Shown: positions 61,781-64,000 of the stretch, piece by piece
How positions within the stretch are numbered: the first letter of the stretch is position 1
How the letters are laid out: the number at the start of each line of letters is the position of its first letter
Assembly: GCF_037940415.1 (NCBI RefSeq)
Contig: NZ_CP149798.1
Span: 7,411,001 to 7,475,000, forward strand
Direction: 5' to 3'
Source of the DNA: Streptomyces sp. f51
GTDB lineage: Bacteria; Actinomycetota; Actinomycetes; Streptomycetales; Streptomycetaceae
DNA: 64,000 bases
Notes under the pieces: generated by a model
The model's input: only the letters and a program-made list of their open reading frames with translations
Told to the model about the DNA's origin: nothing
The model's database searches: none
Translations under genes and position numbers: made by a program

Positions 61781-63856
61781 GTGAACAGCCCCGACACCAC
61801 CCCGCCCGGGCCCCGCACGCCGCGTCGATCCTCGGACCTCGCCACGATCACGGCCTGGTGGCGGGACCTCGGCGGCGACGGCTTCCTCGTGCTACCGCCC
61901 CCGAGGCGCTCCCGCTACACGCAGTCCGACGGCCATGGTGACGCCGCCGAACTCCTCGAAGCGCGAGGGCTCACCGGCCCCACCTCCTTCGCCTACTGGC
62001 ACTGGCAGTCCCACACCCATGCCTTCGACCGCTCAGGCGCCCTGACGGGTGAACTGCTGGTGCACTGGGGCGGCGACCACACCACCGTCGCCGCCGGGCT
62101 CGGCGAGGGGCCGACCGGATTCCGGGTCGTCGACGCCGGGCCACGTTCGGCGTTCGTACTGGACCGGGCCACCCACCGGGACGAGGCGGGGCTGCCCGAC
62201 CCCCAGGACCCCGACGGCGTACGCCAGTTCCTCAAAGCACTCGACGAACCGCTGGACCGCAGCGCCTCCTCCCTCCGGTATCGTCCCCTGGCGCCGGCCG
62301 AGGCCGAGTGGCTCCACGATCGGCTGCGCGAGCCGCTGGACCTCGCCGCCACCGCCCGGTTCGTGGTCCCGCTGGAGCGCAGGGACGCGCTCACACCCGA
62401 GGAGACGGAACGGCTGCTGCGCGCCTGGCGGTTGGAGCACGAAGGACGCCTCGCGGAGTGGGGCGCCTGGCGCGGACTGTTCCACGCGCTGCTCCGACAG
62501 GGCCACGAGGAGACCTGGGAGATCGCGGCCGCCCTCGGTCCCCAGGCATCCGCGATCCTGCGACAAGTGCCGTCCGAGCGAGCCCTGTCGACCGTGCGGA
62601 AGCTCGCGCTCTTGGGCGACCCGGGTTCGGTCGGCGCCTGGCTGGCGATGCACCGGTCGCTCCACGAGCCGGACGCGGTACGGGCCGCGGTCGCCGTCGC
62701 TGCCGAACTGGCTGCGTCCGAGGCCCCGGAGACCTCCCGGATCCGGCTCCACGACGCGCTGATCGGGGCAGTCACGGCCGACTGGCGCGAAGCGACGGGC
62801 GCCGACCACCGGGCCGGCCGGTCCTACGCCGCCCTCGCCGCCGTCCGCTTCGCCACGGACGAACGGCTGCCGGACGCCCTGCGCGTCCTCGCGGCGACCG
62901 CGGCCCGCGACCAGGCCGATCTCGTACGGGAGGAGGCGCTGCGCGGCGGTGATTCCGTGCTCGTCGGTGTCGACGCCGACGAGGCACTGGCCGCCGTGGA
63001 CCGCTACGAGGCCGCCCGGGACCGGCTCCTGTCCGGCACCGGCCCCGATCTCACCGCGTACGAGGGGGCGTTGGGCGACCTATGGCACCGCTACCGGACT
63101 CTCACCGACGTCGACGTGAGCTGGCTGCGGGAGCAGGTGACAGCCCCGGACACCGGTCTGCAAGGACTCGGCTTCTGCCTCGAACTCCTCCTCGCCCACG
63201 GCCTGGCCACGGAGGCCGACGTCGAGGCACTGTTGCCGCGTCGGCTGAAGGACCTCACCAAGACGTACCGGACCACGTACACCGAATGGCGCCACCCGGT
63301 TGTCACGTTGACCTGTCTCGCCCTCGACCTGGATCACCCGGCGGCGGGAAAGCTGGTCGCCTGGTGGAACGGGCCCCGGCCGGTCTGGAAGAACGAGCTG
63401 CGGCTCCTCACCCATCTGGGCGCCCCCGACGAGGCCAAGGCCGCCGAACTCTGGCAGTTCGTGACCTCGCGCGCCCATGACGTGGGCCAGTTGATGACCT
63501 GGGTGCTGGTCAGGGCCCGCCTCGACGGGGAGCACCCGCTCTTCGTGGCCGACCGGCTGCTCGGCACCCCGGGCATAAGCGAGCACGTCCTGCGACGGGT
63601 ACTGATCGGGGTGGCCGACCCCGAACAACCCCTGTGGCACTACGCCGTCGACCCCCGCAGCCGCAGCTGGTGGCAGCGCGCCGTGGAGGTCGCCGAGCAC
63701 CCCGGCCTCTCGCCGGAGGCCCGGGCCGTCGGGCTGCGGACCGCCCGCGAGCACTGCCTGATCCGTCACCCGGACCAGGTGAAGCCCGCCCCGACGGAGG
63801 CCGAACACGCGGAGGCCGTCGCCTGGATGGACCGGCAGACCGACAGACCTCTCTGA
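61781..63856 (+). CDS. Large hypothetical protein, helical repeats
   Basis: The 691-residue soluble protein has an N-terminal alpha/beta part (ITAWWRDLGGDGFLVLPPPRRSRYTQSDGHGDAAELLEARG) that may be the remains of an immunity-like fold. A long helical region without catalytic motifs follows (RALSTVRKLALLGDPGSVGAWLAMHRSLHEPDAVRAAVAVAAELA). No signal or membrane segment is seen. The ATG at 61781 follows GGGAGC. The 3' end converges with the GNAT fragment. I do not recognise the family. Confidence 0.7.
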   Translation: MNSPDTTPPGPRTPRRSSDLATITAWWRDLGGDGFLVLPPPRRSRYTQSDGHGDAAELLEARGLTGPTSFAYWHWQSHTHAFDRSGALTGELLVHWGGDHTTVAAGLGEGPTGFRVVDAGPRSAFVLDRATHRDEAGLPDPQDPDGVRQFLKALDEPLDRSASSLRYRPLAPAEAEWLHDRLREPLDLAATARFVVPLERRDALTPEETERLLRAWRLEHEGRLAEWGAWRGLFHALLRQGHEETWEIAAALGPQASAILRQVPSERALSTVRKLALLGDPGSVGAWLAMHRSLHEPDAVRAAVAVAAELAASEAPETSRIRLHDALIGAVTADWREATGADHRAGRSYAALAAVRFATDERLPDALRVLAATAARDQADLVREEALRGGDSVLVGVDADEALAAVDRYEAARDRLLSGTGPDLTAYEGALGDLWHRYRTLTDVDVSWLREQVTAPDTGLQGLGFCLELLLAHGLATEADVEALLPRRLKDLTKTYRTTYTEWRHPVVTLTCLALDLDHPAAGKLVAWWNGPRPVWKNELRLLTHLGAPDEAKAAELWQFVTSRAHDVGQLMTWVLVRARLDGEHPLFVADRLLGTPGISEHVLRRVLIGVADPEQPLWHYAVDPRSRSWWQRAVEVAEHPGLSPEARAVGLRTAREHCLIRHPDQVKPAPTEAEHAEAVAWMDRQTDRPL

Positions 63857-63871
63857 CCGCTCCGGCCGACC

Positions 63872-64000
63872 TCAGGGTGACCAGACATACGGTGTCGTCG
63901 TGGTGACCGCGTGCAGGCCGAGCCGGGTGAGGATCGGGGCGCTGTCGGCCGACGCGTCGACATATACGTACGGGACGCCCCGGGCGGCGGCGAGTCGGGC
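63872..64000 (-). CDS. GNAT-family N-acetyltransferase, C-terminal fragment
   Basis: The last 42 residues of a reverse-strand gene that continues beyond the right edge are visible. VPYVYVDASADSAPILTRLGLHAVTTTPYVW is the end of a GNAT domain (beta-5/alpha-4 with the ...SAPILTRLGF motif, then a final strand), followed by the TGA at 63872-63874. The substrate cannot be inferred. Confidence 0.7.
   Translation of the reverse strand, partial: ARLAAARGVPYVYVDASADSAPILTRLGLHAVTTTTPYVWSP

Overview
The window looks like chromosomal DNA from a Streptomyces or close relative. The coding sequence is very GC-rich with G/C at nearly every third position, GTG starts are common, many gene pairs overlap by GTGA or ATGA, exported enzymes carry Tat (SRRxxLK) or lipobox signals, and the family content is typical (DUF4232 lipoprotein, ECF41 sigma factor, GH64/GH92/GH5 secreted glycosidases, YcnI/CopCD, LLM oxidoreductases). 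There is no rRNA, CRISPR array, prophage or large biosynthetic cluster. The only insertion-sequence trace is a short decayed transposase fragment.

Layout. 0-7 kb: the tail of a GH5 glycosidase, an ECF41 sigma factor divergent from an LUD-domain gene across a mirror-image promoter pair, and a very large secreted GH92 mannosidase with a LacI-type operator upstream. 7-18 kb: threonine aldolase, a glutamate-cysteine-ligase-like enzyme, a repeat protein of unknown function, a decayed Cys-rich ORF, a compact promoter plus U-tailed hairpin (possible small RNA), an aldo/keto reductase, two exported proteins, a HEAT protein/MerR-HEAT operon with a textbook MerR promoter, and PhzF. 18-21 kb: pntA-pntB transhydrogenase with a Rex-like operator upstream. 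21-35 kb: an envelope and copper-flavoured region. It holds an OmpR-type two-component system whose sensor has a His/Asp/Gly-rich external segment, a divergent secreted His/Asp-rich repeat protein, a secreted FN3/chitobiase-C protein, a Tat-exported multicopper oxidase, a dedicated-looking signal peptidase I, a receiver-only protein, a NarL-type two-component pair, CopCD, YcnI and an orphan hemC.

35-41 kb: a Tat-exported GH64 beta-1,3-glucanase with a DasR-like palindrome filling its promoter spacer, a degenerate tRNA-Met-like sequence overlapping the 3' end of an antisense LLM gene, DUF1684 and F420-type LLM genes. 41-49.5 kb: a sulfur island. metY-metX run one way and an ABC sulfonate-type operon (permease, ATPase, lipoprotein, flavin monooxygenase) runs the other. 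Between them lie two divergent short leader-peptide ORFs of the same family, TRR(R)H-hydrophobic-D...C, too short for routine ORF calling. This looks like a shared sulfur-responsive control hub.

49.5-64 kb: an MFS pump, a pnuC-nadR nicotinamide riboside salvage pair with an NrtR-like palindrome, TetR, a head-to-head pair of 5'-truncated marR and doxX genes apparently made by one deletion, a second Tat-exported multicopper oxidase preceded by dense repeats, several Streptomyces hypotheticals, an APH(6)-type kinase, an IS-transposase remnant, and at the right edge the C-terminus of a GNAT acetyltransferase.

All functional calls come from reading motifs and recalling families. No database search was possible.
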